A stretch of 24,853 nucleotides of DNA from Thalassiosira profunda (GCA_036939355.1 JALLAP010000115.1:1-24853), one strand, 5' to 3'. Numbered from the stretch's first letter, positions 10,475-19,816 are shown. Program-made: numbers and translations. Notes: generated by a model not told the origin, from the letters alone.

Positions 10475-12223
10475 ATGGCGGCTTGTTGCGACGGCTGCGG
10501 CGAGGCCAGGGCCGACCTCAAGCTTTGCACACGCTGCAGGGACTGTAGCTACTGCTCGGTGGAATGCCAACGTCAAAATTGGGCGGAGCATAAGAAGGTC
10601 TGTCGGCCGAGTGAGTTTGTGATGTTGATGTTCGTGTGTGATGTGTGTGGGCTGTGATGCGTAGCCACAACGTGCTGCAAGTGTTGAGCGCGCCGTATTG
10701 AATGGCACTGATGCTCTCTATCTTTCTGGCCGTTTTGACAGACTACCGTCGAGAGGCGCATGAAGCGATCGACAGGGCCATTGCAGATGAGGCATTGGCT
10801 CCCCACGAACCAAACGCTGAAGCTAAACCTCAACCGCATAGAGGGGTCGAACAATCACGATGCCCCGAACGACAACGAGCGCCAAGCTCGCATTGACACC
10901 TCGTTCATGTATGCCCTATCTGGCCTTTTTGCCGGCAGCCAGGGGGTGCTGGTGGAGGGGAGGGCGGGGGATCCGCCAAAATTCGGTTATGTCCTTGAAA
11001 ATGCTTATGGCTCCGACCCCAACCGTGCCTTGATGCAGATATGGCTGAAGAAGAAGCATCAAATGTTCAACGTACAGCTGGTGGATGAAAACGGAAGAAA
11101 CGCTGGTGGTGTGGTATCCGTGGAGCCTCGCCGTCTCCGTATGGTCTCTATCCGGGACTCTAGGCATCTCCGGTATTCAGACGACGAATCAATTCCAGCT
11201 GGCGTTGACCCCGACGCTCACGTGTTCGAGAATGATTCTCTGCCCAGTGGAGTCTCGTGGCAGTATCTCGAGGATGGCGAATGGGTGGATTATCCGCGGG
11301 GACTGGCATGCCGGATCGAGTCACTCTACGACTGCAATAGTCCACACTATCTCTACACTCCAGGCAACCCACACACGAGCGGTCATTACTCAGTCCCTCT
11401 TCTCGATGGAGAAAACGTCAACAATCCCCTCATGGGTTTCTACCACGGGATGAGTTCTCGGCAGATCATATTTGAAGCGTCGTCACGTGGCGCCTGGGTG
11501 CGCGGTCCACACAGTCAAACAGACAACATGACCGAGAGAGACCTCTTCACAGGCATGAAGCGACGCGTCAGGAGAACTGGAGGCACTCCTCGGGCTGGCG
11601 GTGACAGAGACGGACACAAGCAGCAGAGTATGATGATATTCGAATCAGGCTTGGTAGACTGGACAGACACCCGCGAGAGATGTGGCTTGTGCGGCAAGAC
11701 CAACGGCCCGTTCACCATTACAGATTGCTGTGGCGCCACTGTGTGCGATACAGAAGGGCAATATGAGCTGGGTAGCTATGAGCGAGCGGGGCAGTGCGCT
11801 CGCAATCATCGTTTGCACAGTATCTGTGCCCACCACAACTCTTGCAGCCATGACGAGGACGACTGGAAAAAGTGCAAGCAATGCGAGGATGCCTTCCACC
11901 CATACGACTACGCGGTGAAAGCCACAGCTCAATCAGTTTCTGGGTCAGTGCGGCGGTACAACTTCGACGATAACGTTCGGACGGACATCCATCCAGCAGA
12001 TGTCCCGTTTCCTACTTGTTCGGATTGTGGGGCTTACGTCAACACAACCGAGGAGAGCCTCGAAACTCTCCGCACGAGGAAGAGCTTCGGTGGGGGAAAG
12101 GCCATCTGCAACAAATGCGGGTAAGTCACTTGATATTGTGTTTTCGTTTCCTGTACAAGCTTGCTAATCTGATTCCCTTCCGTCTCCAGCGGTGGCTTTG
12201 GCAAGGTGAAGCCGCAGTGGTAG
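10475..12223 (+). CDS. MYND zinc-finger protein with Cys/His-rich C-terminal domain, 3 exons
   Basis: The start is ATG 10475 in an ideal accATGgcg context. The MYND finger is complete at residues 5-43: C5xxC8, C18xxC21, YC27SxxC31, W36, H39xxxC43. The long second exon runs to 12120; the last intron (12121-12189, 69 nt, gtaagt...ctccag, with a ctaat branch-like site) joins ICNKCG to GGFGKVKPQW and the stop at 12223. The first intron is ambiguous. The strong donor GTGAGT (10611) paired with the strong acceptor at 10741 breaks the frame. Frame-keeping options are donor GTGATG at 10619 with acceptor 10741 (518 aa total), or GTGAGT with the next usable acceptor, exon from 10776. The C-terminal third has RERCGLCG, DCCGATVCDTE, QCARNHRLHSICAHHNSC and DWKKCKQC, an arrangement I recall from a zinc-binding region in fungal MYND-type proteins. 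The middle has no recognised domain. Function is probably protein interaction. Confidence 0.8.
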
Positions 12224-12365
12224 TTCTCTGTTTAGTATCGAAAACGAGTGAAATGAATACCGTTGTGCCAGCTTGCCCGAAGTGCTCCTCTTCAACTCTG
12301 AGTGCTTGACGAGCCTAAAAAACTTAGTACTATACTGTTAACACCAACCTAAACGGCCAACGGGC

Positions 12366-15212
12366 TTAATCCAGCCGAAACATAGATCCCTTCAAGTACT
12401 TCTTTCGCCACCTGCTTTGCCTCAAGGAGCTGGTGAAGTCAGGATGCACCCGGCTCACGCGCTCCCCGGTTCGCGGACGGACCGGGCAGAGAGATCCAAT
12501 CTCAACAACCTTCTTCACCGTGGGAGAGCTCGTGGACGCAATGCGAGGCAGGTTCTCTTTGATTTTCGCCGTCTCGTCCTGAGCATACGCCAGCAAATTG
12601 TTGGGATTGTCCCTTCGCGTCTTCCACGACGTGTACCAATCCTCGCTCCACTCTCCCGGCTCGGCGATGCGGGTGACCGAGATTTCCAGCGCCTTCGGGC
12701 GGCACACAGGGTTGGGGACGCGGTCGTTTCCCCGCTCGAGCTCAAACGTACCAAACCAGTTGCGCGATTCCAGGCTCTTCTCGTGCAAAAACCTCTGCCC
12801 CACGTCGCGGTATTCCCAAGGCGCTTTGTCGATGTCTTCTTCGTCGGCCTTGACGATGGTCGCATCCATAAGGGAGTAGAAGTCAATGTTCATGTACCCA
12901 GGATGGCCCGCCAGGCGCTTGTCTGCCAAGAGACAGTGCTGCTTCTTCTGGGAATCGTCGCCGTTGTGCCAGGGTGACTTCCATTGTCCCAGATGATTCG
13001 GCAGGTTGGCGTTACGGTTCTCGTCCGCTGTTGGGACATCCCTGCTTTTTGGCTTCCTTTCCACGTCCCACACTAGCTCCTCTTCCATTGAATCGTAAGC
13101 TTCATCCAACTTGGCTTCTTCAGATTCGTCATCGTCGGAGAAGTCGTCACTGCATTCACGATCCGAAGCTTCTGTGCCGTCTTCCTCGTTCACGTCGCCA
13201 GTCTGTTCAGAGCTGGGTGCTACGACCTCAGACTCGGCTCCATTGCTCGGAGAGATTCTGCCGGTCGTCCCTCCCTCGTTCTGAATCGAGAACTTTGCGA
13301 AAAAGGCATCGATGTCCTCGACGCTATCCGCTTGCTCCACGGTCGTCGCTTCGGTGCCACTCCCTGTGTGCCCCAAACTCTGCAGGATAGCCTCCTCCGC
13401 CTGGAGTTCCGCCTCTATCAGTTTCTCAGCTTCCACGGCCATATTTTGCAGCTTCAGGAGCTGCAGCTCGTTCAACTCGCCCGGTTCAGCCTCCGGTTGT
13501 TGTTTCTTCCGGACCTCCTTCGTCTTGGAACCAGTCTTCTTTGACTTGGCCGGCGTCTTCTGCTTTTTTGTCTTCTTGCCGGTAGTGCCCAGTGAGTCCT
13601 CGGCTTTCTCCATCAAGTGTTGCAGCACGGCGAGTTCTGGCTCCTTTGACTTGCCACGATCAGCCTTGCCGCCTTTTTGTGTGCGCTTAGGACCAGTCTT
13701 CTTCGACGCCATCTTCGCTTCGGCTGGAGCCTTCCCCTCCTCCCTCGACTTCGTGGATACCGTTGGGCCGCCCTCCGTTGTGGCGCCGCTCTTAGGAGAG
13801 CTGTCCGCACTGCTGGGTTTGCCGACCAGCGCCGTAGCCTGGTCGCACAGACGGCTGAGCTCGGTCATGCCCTCGGCTATCCCCACTTGTGAATCCTCCG
13901 CTGCCTCCACTTTCTTTTCGCCTTGCTCCGCCCTCGCCTTGGGCGCGGCTGCAGCACTTCTGGCACATTGGCTCGCTTCCGCAGCCTCGGGGCGCGTCGC
14001 AGTCGCCAAGGCCTTCTCCGTCGCCGCCACCTTCAACTTGCTTTCCACGCGCTCCTTGACGAGTCCCAATATCTCCCGCGCTCCTGTCGCAGTGATCGCA
14101 CCGTCGGCAACGTCCTGCGGCGTCGTCGCTGTGGATTTCTTGTTGGATCTCGCCGCCTCGCGGTATTTCTGGACGGCCGACAGTTTCGATTCGGTGGGAG
14201 TATCGGCCTCCGGCAAAGCATCCAATGCGCCCGCATTCTTCTCTCCCTTCTCTCCCTCGCCCGTCTTCAGCGCGTCGGCCATCGCCAGGTTCTGCCTATC
14301 CTGCTGAGCCTTGGCCCGCTCCTCCTTGATCATTCTCGTCACCGTAACCAGCGACAGGCCCCGCTTCCGGGCGTCGGTCAAAATTTTTCCCATGCCGAGG
14401 GAATGGTCGTCTTGCGCGGCGGCCTGGATCTGGGCGAGGATGGCGTAGTAGTGCGCGTCCTTCTTCCTGTCGTCTCCGGAGTCGACTTCGGTTACAGCGG
14501 CGGCGGGTTGAGCCGCCTTTGCTTTCTTCGGGTCGTCCGCGATGCCATTGGTGCATGGCTTGGGTTCACCTGCACCTTCAACGATTTTCGGTGCGCCTTT
14601 CTTCTTCCGAGTGCCCGCGGCCACTGGGCTCGTCAGCGCCGCCTTCCTTGCATTGGCCAGGGAGCTGCGGTACCTTGCATTGGTCTCGACCTTCAGGCTA
14701 GGCGCCGCCGTCGCTTCTGCGGCAGTAGCTTCCTCCTTCCCCTCGTCCAAAGAGAGCTTTTGCAAGCTCATCTCGACGAAGCTCCCGGCATGGGCGACCG
14801 TGTTCAAGTCCACAATGCTCGACACATCTGTATTGTCATCGCCCCCCGCGCTGGCGGGAGAGGCGGGTCCCGCCTTGGCGCGGTGGGTCCGCGCCCGCCG
14901 CGCCTCGCTCATGATCTTCCGCGCCCTTAGCTGGGCCAACGACGGCTTGGTCAGGTTGCCATTCTTGGGGGTCGGGGCGGCGCTGAGGGCCGCGAGGCGC
15001 GCCGCGGAAAGCCCCACCAGGGGCGGGCGGGGGCTGCCCGAGGCCTCGGAGGCCACGTCCGAGGAGAAGGAGAGGGAGGGGGCCGAGAGGGGGCCGTGGA
15101 GCTTGGCGGCCGAGCGGGCGAAGAGGGAGGGCGACGACGCGCCGTTGTTGTTGGGAGAGCCGGTGGCCCCGCCGGTGGCAGCGCCAGCGCTGTAAGTGGT
15201 CGGATCGGTCAT
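12366..15212 (-). CDS. Low-complexity protein with conserved-looking Trp-rich C-terminal module, function unknown
   Basis: A single exon of 948 residues from ATG 15212 (MTDPTTYSAGAATGG) to the stop at 12366. Residues 1 to ~720 are rich in Ala, Lys, Glu, Ser and Thr, with probable coiled-coil or helical stretches (LHGPLSAPSLSF, ARKIMSEARRARTHRAK, Lys-rich GKKTKKQKTPAKSKKTGSK near ~555-580) and an acidic patch (SDDFSDDDESEEAKLDEAYDS near ~685-705). The last ~230 residues change character: LPNHLGQWKSPWHNGDD, HPGYMNIDFYSLMDA, KAPWEYRDVGQRFLHEKS, SRNWFGTFELERGNDRVPNP, EWSEDWYTSWKTRRDNPNNL and a C-terminal HPDFTSSLRQSRWRKKYLKG. Many Trp, Phe and Tyr in fixed-looking blocks suggest a folded domain. 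I recall an SLRRSRWRKKYFP-like ending in uncharacterised diatom proteins, but no named family. No signal peptide or membrane segment. Possible nucleic-acid or cytoskeletal binding from the Lys-rich parts is speculation. Confidence 0.8.
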   Translation of the reverse strand: MTDPTTYSAGAATGGATGSPNNNGASSPSLFARSAAKLHGPLSAPSLSFSSDVASEASGSPRPPLVGLSAARLAALSAAPTPKNGNLTKPSLAQLRARKIMSEARRARTHRAKAGPASPASAGGDDNTDVSSIVDLNTVAHAGSFVEMSLQKLSLDEGKEEATAAEATAAPSLKVETNARYRSSLANARKAALTSPVAAGTRKKKGAPKIVEGAGEPKPCTNGIADDPKKAKAAQPAAAVTEVDSGDDRKKDAHYYAILAQIQAAAQDDHSLGMGKILTDARKRGLSLVTVTRMIKEERAKAQQDRQNLAMADALKTGEGEKGEKNAGALDALPEADTPTESKLSAVQKYREAARSNKKSTATTPQDVADGAITATGAREILGLVKERVESKLKVAATEKALATATRPEAAEASQCARSAAAAPKARAEQGEKKVEAAEDSQVGIAEGMTELSRLCDQATALVGKPSSADSSPKSGATTEGGPTVSTKSREEGKAPAEAKMASKKTGPKRTQKGGKADRGKSKEPELAVLQHLMEKAEDSLGTTGKKTKKQKTPAKSKKTGSKTKEVRKKQQPEAEPGELNELQLLKLQNMAVEAEKLIEAELQAEEAILQSLGHTGSGTEATTVEQADSVEDIDAFFAKFSIQNEGGTTGRISPSNGAESEVVAPSSEQTGDVNEEDGTEASDRECSDDFSDDDESEEAKLDEAYDSMEEELVWDVERKPKSRDVPTADENRNANLPNHLGQWKSPWHNGDDSQKKQHCLLADKRLAGHPGYMNIDFYSLMDATIVKADEEDIDKAPWEYRDVGQRFLHEKSLESRNWFGTFELERGNDRVPNPVCRPKALEISVTRIAEPGEWSEDWYTSWKTRRDNPNNLLAYAQDETAKIKENLPRIASTSSPTVKKVVEIGSLCPVRPRTGERVSRVHPDFTSSLRQSRWRKKYLKGSMFRLD

Positions 15213-15617
15213 GATGGTGGCTCGTCCCTGCCACTCCTCGATCGATGCGGCGCCGGCCGTCGACGTTGGGTTCGATGCAAGTGTGATGTGACCGTTGGCC
15301 GTTGGCAGAGGTTGGCAGTTGGCAGCCGTAAATAGTACTTACAATACAAGTAACTCACCACATGCTTGTTGCAACAACCTCACCTATCAACTATGAGTAT
15401 TGCGTTACCCAATTTTGGTCTACACGTATTTTACCGATGTGTAAACCTAAAATGATAACTCACTACTGAGGTTCACCTCATTCACTTTCACTTTCACTTT
15501 CGCTACGCTCGGCTCGAGGCGGATCGAAGGTCGAAGGCGTTGCTGTGTGGCTGCAGCCTGCAGCGTTGCTGGTGGCGGCACGGCGCAACGCTCATAAGAT
15601 GTGTCTCAAGAGTTGCA
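15213..15617. other. Divergent intergenic region, gene 7 / esterase, with short repeats
   Basis: These 405 nt lie between two divergent starts. They hold four GTTGGC units (15294, 15301, 15311, 15318), a perfect 12-bp palindrome TTGTTGCAACAA at 15366-15377, an AT-richer stretch (about 15325-15475) and a CTTTCA microsatellite at about 15481-15501. An out-of-frame ATG at 15599 precedes the esterase ATG. A short upstream exon carrying a signal peptide for the esterase could lie here but I could not identify one. Confidence 0.6.
15366..15377. repeat. 12-bp perfect palindrome in divergent promoter
   Basis: TTGTTGCAACAA reads the same on both strands and sits between the divergent gene 7 and esterase starts, in the AT-rich centre of the gap. 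Symmetry suggests a dimeric-factor site, but a 12-bp palindrome can also occur by chance. Confidence 0.5.
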
Positions 15618-16951
15618 ATGAAGATCAGACGGACATCGGCACATCGATCCTGGAGGTTGCAACCCCCCGACGTCACATGCACGGTATTGGCGGACGACGA
15701 AACGGAGGCCGACGTCATCTCGCGGCTCAAGCCGTGGAGGGCGGTGAACGATGCCGCCGACAATGCCGGGCCGTCGACGCGCTCGTTTCTCCTCTACATT
15801 CCGCAAGCCCCTTGCGGGTCGCTGTTTGATGCCGCCGCTGTGGCGAGCGGCCCCTATTGGCTTGAAGATGGCGAGCATCGGTTGCCCGGAGACTACCCAG
15901 GATTGCGCGTGATACTGGCCCTGCACGGGTTCACGGGCCGACCGATGCAGGAGATACGGAAGTGGCGCGAGGCGGCAATTCACTTGGATGCGGTCATCGT
16001 GGCTCCAGAGGGATCGGGGTCCGGTGGCGAACTGGGATGGAATGCGAACGACTGCTGTGGCGAACCGGTGACTAACGGGGTGGACGATGTGGACTTTGTG
16101 AGGGGGTTCTGACACAGTTGCAAAAAGGCAGTCGATTTCCGTCTCCGTTATTTCGCTCCCCTCCGCCCGCGGCATTTCAAAGCGCACATGTAATCGCTAC
16201 TGGGTTCTCGAACGGGGGATTCCTAGCATCTCTTCTGGGGCTCTTGCCCGCGGAGAAACGACCTGCGTGGCTTGTGGGCATTGTCCCCACGGGAGGATAT
16301 CAATACGATGAGGAGCTGTATTCGGGGCCCGATCCGTTGCCGCTGATGATGCATCACGGGGGAGGCGACGCAGTCGTCCGGCCCGGCGGATGTTGTGCGA
16401 AGAAGGACAATGCATCCGAGAGCAACTGCGTCCTCGACATTGGGATCAAGCAACATTCCTGCACCTCCGTCCAAATGGCGTTCGACCTGTGGCATCGCAT
16501 CAACGCCTGTGCCTCCCCCGACATCGTGGAGGACACGGAGTATCCCAACAAGAGAAAGTTTCTCAAGAAGGACACGCCTCTCGCACAATCCACAGTGACT
16601 TGCCTGAAAGGAGGGGGCTGCGCGGAATCCACCGTATACTGCAATTGGCACGACGAAGGACACGCGTGGGGATACCATTTTCCCGGAACCGACGTGACGC
16701 GGAACTGGATGGAAGATGTGTTTCGCCAGGCAGAGGAGACAGCGAGGGCTGCTGCTGCTCAACGGCGTTCCAATCGGGGGAGATACTCATTCGTGGCCGC
16801 TACGATCTTTTTGCTCGTGCTGGCTGCGATGCTTGTGTTCAAGAAGGTGCCACGGTTTTGTCGAAGAGGAAAGAAGCGAAAATCGAGCGAGGACCTGTCG
16901 ATTGAAGGTGAAAGCGTCCACATCAGTATGAATACGTTGGTGGTGGCATAA
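15618..16951 (+). CDS. CE1/LpqC-type esterase (PHB-depolymerase-like) with C-terminal TM anchor; apparent frameshift
   Basis: The protein reads in one frame from ATG 15618 to ~16101 and in another from ~16106 to the TAA at 16949-16951. One extra base in the G-run at 16102-16106 would join them as 444 residues, with DDVDFVRG followed by VLTQLQKGSRF. Family features in order: RSFLLYIPQAP, LALHGFTG (oxyanion loop), VDDVDFVRG helix, GFSNGG (nucleophile Ser near 16208), HHGGGDAVVRP (Asp near 16368), GHAWG (His near 16660). This is the order of extracellular alpha/beta hydrolases such as feruloyl esterases and polyhydroxybutyrate depolymerases, which cut ester bonds. Near the end SFVAATIFLLVLAAMLVF is a clear membrane segment followed by KKVPRFCRRGKKRKSS, so the enzyme would be held with its catalytic part outside. 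No signal peptide is seen at the proposed start, so an upstream exon may be missing. Substrate unknown. Confidence 0.85.
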
Positions 16952-17057
16952 CTGGAGATGCAAATGAATTTGAGCGTCTGTTAATTCTACATAACGCGGT
17001 ATCGGTGCGGTCAAGCATCCCTCCTTGGCACTCAGCAACCTCCTTAGCAAAATCAAA

Positions 17058-19816
17058 TCATGCGACAAGATAGCCCTTCCGGAGCGACTGCTTGTGCCGT
17101 CCCATCAGTTCTCTCCGCGTAATGCCGTGCTGGCTCGCCGGCTCGAACACCCGCTGCAGCAGCCCCGACTCTTCCTCCTCAGGGTATTGGTCGCAGTAGT
17201 TCCGCACGCACATGTACATATACTCGAATGTCCGTGCGTTGGGCTTGACTCCGTTCTCGACCATTTTGTCGTACACCTCGAAGGCGACGTTGNTACTCGA
17301 ATGTCCGTGCGTTGGGCTTGACTCCGTTCTCGACCATTTTGTCGTACACCTCGAAGGCGACGTTGACGGCCTGGGGGAGGTCCTCCTTGTGTTTGGTCGC
17401 CGCGCAGATTTTCAGGATCAAAAAATGACGATGGCTCGGCAACGAATCGTCCGGCGCCCGTCCCGCCCGGGCTTCCATCACCTCGAGCAGTCGATGTGCC
17501 CTCTCGGCGGCGCCCGCCGTCCCCGCCATCGCCGAGGTCAGCCAGCACCCCAGCGCCAATCCATACGCGTAGGAGAACGCCTCGAGGTCCTCGTTGTGCG
17601 TCGCCGCCACCTCCATCCGCGCGAGGATCCCCTCCGCGTATTCTCCCGCCTGGGGCAACTTCGACTTTTGCCACATTTGCAGCAGGAGCACGAAGGTGTT
17701 GGGGGTCGGGAGCGACGACTCGTATTGCACCATCGTATCGAGGACTTCCGTCGCAGCCTTCGCGGTCTTCGTTCGGCTGTTGAACGGCACTTCTTCAATC
17801 TTTTCTGCCAGGGCCCGGAGGACGCTGTTGTGAGTCCCGGTCGACGGGGCAAACGATGCGTTCCCTTTGCTGCTTTGATTCGCCTCCTCCTCCTCCTCGC
17901 GCCGCAGATTGATCATTTTGCGCAACAGCGCCACCGCCTGCTGGATGTGGACCTGGTTTCCAGAGGCAGAGTAAATGTCCACGATCCAGTGGTAGGTGTC
18001 CAGCGTGGGCTCGACGTGCGCCGTTTCAGCACGTATGCGAGAGGATCCTCCCCCGCTCCCCATCATTTCGCGGTACGCCTCCTCGCCCACCACGTCGAAC
18101 ACCAAGCTGTTCGCCTTCTGGCACGTCGTGTCGACTTTCCGCCCCGCCTTGGCCAATGCGTGGAGGGCCAGGTTCAGCGACACGACGTTCGGTTTCGCTC
18201 CTCCTCCCTCGTCGCCGGACATTTCGGACAGCACCCGCTCCGCCCCCTCCAATGCAAACCGCCGGACGTCCCCCNCCTCCCTCGTCGCCGGACATTTCGG
18301 ACAGCACCCGCTCCGCCCCCTCCAATGCAAACTGTCGGACTTCTCCCTCCTCCTCCCGATCGTGGAGCACCCGCTCCTCCTCGGCGAGCCCGGTGCGACC
18401 GGTGGAATGAATGCGGGACGGCCGCGCGTTCCAGAACCGCTTGCACAGGTGGGTGAAGCCCAGGAGGACGAGGTTGTGCGCCTCGACGTCGGGGGCGCAC
18501 TCGGTGCGGCCGAGCTTGCGGAGGTGGCGCATCCGCCCCAGCCAGTCCTCGGCGCGCTCCACTCCCTCTTTGGTCCAGAGGTCGACGTTCTGGCGAATGA
18601 CAATGTGGAAGAGTTTGCGCTCGAGGGAGTCGCCGCCGTCCTTCAACGCGTCGCTGTTTTCATTGTTCGTTGCATCGGCAACGTTTTCCGAAGTCGACAT
18701 GCCATACAGCGATATCCACCGATTCAGCAGCCGATTGGACCGTTGGGTGGCATCCTCCTTCGCCTCCCGCCCGAAGCAGTAGGCCGCGTGGTTGGCCAAT
18801 AACAGGCGCTCATAGAGCGATGCGTCGATCATGACCGCGGCACCTTTCGTCGAGGCCTCCTCTCCCTCTGCCTCGGATGGGGCTTTGACTCCGGCCGCCT
18901 CCGTTTCCGTCGCCTTGGTCGCTGGACTTGCCTCGAAGAAGTTCTCGAAGAACGACAGTATCCCCCGCTTGTTCCCCCCTTTGCTCGTCGCCTCGTCCGC
19001 CCCCCTCACTTCCTCCTTAGTCCGCGCATTGGCGCGGTTGCGCGCCAAAGCCTCGAACGATTCCAGGTGCCGCTCGGCCCGGGCCGCGGCGTCCTCGTAC
19101 TCCGATACGGTCGCGGCGGTGGACTTGTCGACGACGCCCTGGTATCCCTCGTTGGCGAGGAAGGACGTCTCCGTCCGTTTGCGGGCGCAGATGCTTTCCG
19201 CCAGTTCCGCCCATCCGGTGACCAGGGTGGTGTAGTCGGAGGCCATGCCGTCGTAGGACTGCTCTGTGGCGTGCAGATCTCTCGCAAGAGGCACCGTCTC
19301 CCTAAGATTGTCGAGGTTGTCGATGTCGCTGAGGGACGCTCCGCTTAATGTTCGGAGGTATTCGTTCGTTTTCCGACTCAGCGCCTCTTCCAGCTGGCGC
19401 AATTGGTCGATCGTGAGGGCCTGCTTTTCCCTCGCCTTGCTGGATTGGAACGTCCGTCGATTATTCCCCCGCTGCCCCAAGGAGGCCTTTCGCCGATGTC
19501 TGCTGGGGGATGCCCCGTTGGCCCGCGATCGTCGCGCGTGCGGCGCATTGGGACCTCTCTTATTGCCGCCCCCGCCGGATCGATTGCTTCCGCCCTCTTT
19601 GTCGGCGCGGTAGGCCTCCGGGACGAGGTACGAGGGCACCTTCAGCGGCTGCACCGTCAGTTCGTCCCGTTGGCGCCGGAGCATCGACGGGCGTTTGGTG
19701 GACAGGCATCGCTGCTGCGGCGGCTGCGGTCGACATTGGCGGACGCCGATCTCTCTAAGGAGAGCGGTCCACTGCCGCTCGAGGATTCGTCGTATTATCG
19801 TTCGCTGGGCGCTCAT
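17058..19816 (-). CDS. Pentatricopeptide-repeat (PPR) protein, interrupted by two assembly gaps
   Basis: The start is ATG 19816 and the stop is the TGA at 17060-17058. Two single N positions (18275 and 17293), each flanked by direct copies of 72 nt, break the frame. Leaving out one copy plus the N at each site (18203-18275 and 17221-17293) gives an uninterrupted 870-residue frame. The N-terminus (MSAQRTIIRRILERQWTALL, then many Arg and no acids until ~E22) looks like a mitochondrial or plastid targeting peptide. Residues ~80-350 are Arg/Lys/Glu-rich. PPR-type helical pairs follow: KPNVVSLNLALHALAKAG, TLDTYHWIVDIYSASGN, TGTHNSVLRALAEK, PNTFVLLLQMWQKSKLP, VKPNARTFEYMYMCV. PPR proteins bind single-stranded RNA in organelles and act in its processing or translation. 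No DYW or SMR domain is seen. It ends 106 nt from the convergent esterase and diverges from the next gene. Confidence 0.85.
17221..17365. repeat. Direct duplication of 72 nt around a single N (assembly gap)
   Basis: 17221-17292 and 17294-17365 are identical 72-nt copies separated by one undetermined base at 17293. They fall inside the PPR gene and encode the same stretch (VYDKMVENGVKPNARTF) twice. Collapsing them restores the reading frame. This is best read as two contig ends that overlap but were not merged, not as a biological repeat. Confidence 0.9.
18203..18347. repeat. Second 72-nt near-identical duplication around a single N (assembly gap)
   Basis: 18203-18274 and 18276-18347 match over 72 nt with four mismatches, all in the last 14 bases of each copy, and are separated by one N at 18275. 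Both encode the segment ALEGAERVLSEMSGDEG of the PPR gene. The mismatches cluster at the contig end next to the N, as expected from low-quality ends or from two haplotypes. Skipping one copy and the N restores the frame. Confidence 0.85.

Noticed and set aside
13312..14307. 331-codon plus-strand open frame opposite gene 7
   Set aside because: It is the antisense of a Lys/Ala/Glu/Ser-rich coding region; it gives Ser/Ala/Phe-rich sequence without a domain, and gene 7 on the other strand is longer with a structured C-terminus.
16106..16178. Intron in the esterase instead of a frameshift
   Set aside because: Donor GTTCTG is unlike all other donors in the window, and splicing would remove the helix and strand expected before the catalytic GFSNGG.
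17221..18347. The two 72-nt duplications as real tandem repeats or duplicated PPR motifs
   Set aside because: Each contains an N exactly between the copies, both have the same length, neither matches a 35-residue PPR unit and both break the frame.
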